From assembly GCA_015658765.1 (NCBI GenBank), contig DQOE01000104.1, positions 1 through 6,513 of the forward strand: DNA of 6,513 nucleotides, read 5' to 3'. Origin of the DNA: Verrucomicrobiota bacterium (GTDB taxonomy: Bacteria; Verrucomicrobiota; Verrucomicrobiia; Limisphaerales; UBA1096). Positions within the stretch are counted from its first letter, which is position 1. Each line of letters opens with the position of its first letter. The notes beneath the pieces are model-generated. The model worked only from the letters and a program-made list of their open reading frames with translations, had not been told where the DNA came from and made no database searches. The translations under genes and the position numbers were made by a program. Shown piece after piece: positions 6,145-6,513 of the stretch.

Positions 6145-6513
<369 letters not shown>

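Overview
This 6.5-kb, GC-rich window carries seven protein-coding genes, two of them cut by the window edges, packed with very little intergenic space. The gene content points to a Gram-negative bacterium of the PVC group, most likely Verrucomicrobiota (subdivision 3 / Limisphaerales-Pedosphaera type). The reasons are a stand-alone prepilin-like protein with an FTLIE N-terminus, an [12 protein letters not shown] continuation and an H-x9-DG motif; a two-domain acetylxylan-esterase-like hydrolase; and lpxA, which implies lipid A and an outer membrane. The assignment is inference from protein character, not from a database search. None of the six visible gene starts has a convincing Shine-Dalgarno sequence.

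Layout from left to right. (1) The 3' part of radC (1-450, +) overlaps lpxA (447-1220, +) by an ATGA junction. (2) lpxA converges on a minus-strand pair with one base between the two stop codons. The pair is an M42 family metallo-aminopeptidase (4203-3130, -) followed 30 bases later by a secreted alpha/beta hydrolase of the acetylxylan esterase-like type (3099-1222, -). (3) A 98-base divergent intergenic region separates the peptidase from a plus-strand gene at 4302, a protein of the HsdR N-terminal-like (PD-(D/E)XK) family. Its ExK catalytic motif is replaced, and its C-terminal tail probably lies in the -1 frame. (4) A prepilin-type H-x9-DG protein (5348-6079, +). (5) The start of panB, ketopantoate hydroxymethyltransferase (6145 onward, +), with a probable TTG start.

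Functionally this is mostly a mixed housekeeping neighbourhood: JAMM-domain protein, lipid A synthesis and pantothenate/CoA synthesis. Interspersed are a plausible peptide or polysaccharide turnover pair (M42 peptidase plus exported esterase) and two singletons. I see no complete novel system, no CRISPR array, no transposase and no RNA gene. Three items deserve a second look. First, a canonical A AAA AAG slippery heptamer in the HsdR_N-like gene, where a shift to -1 exchanges an unremarkable tail for a lysine-rich one. Second, loss of the nuclease ExK motif in the same protein. Third, strong enrichment of the word CGCTTGGCC and its palindromic form TTGGCCAA across the window, in genes in two codon phases and in both tight intergenic gaps.
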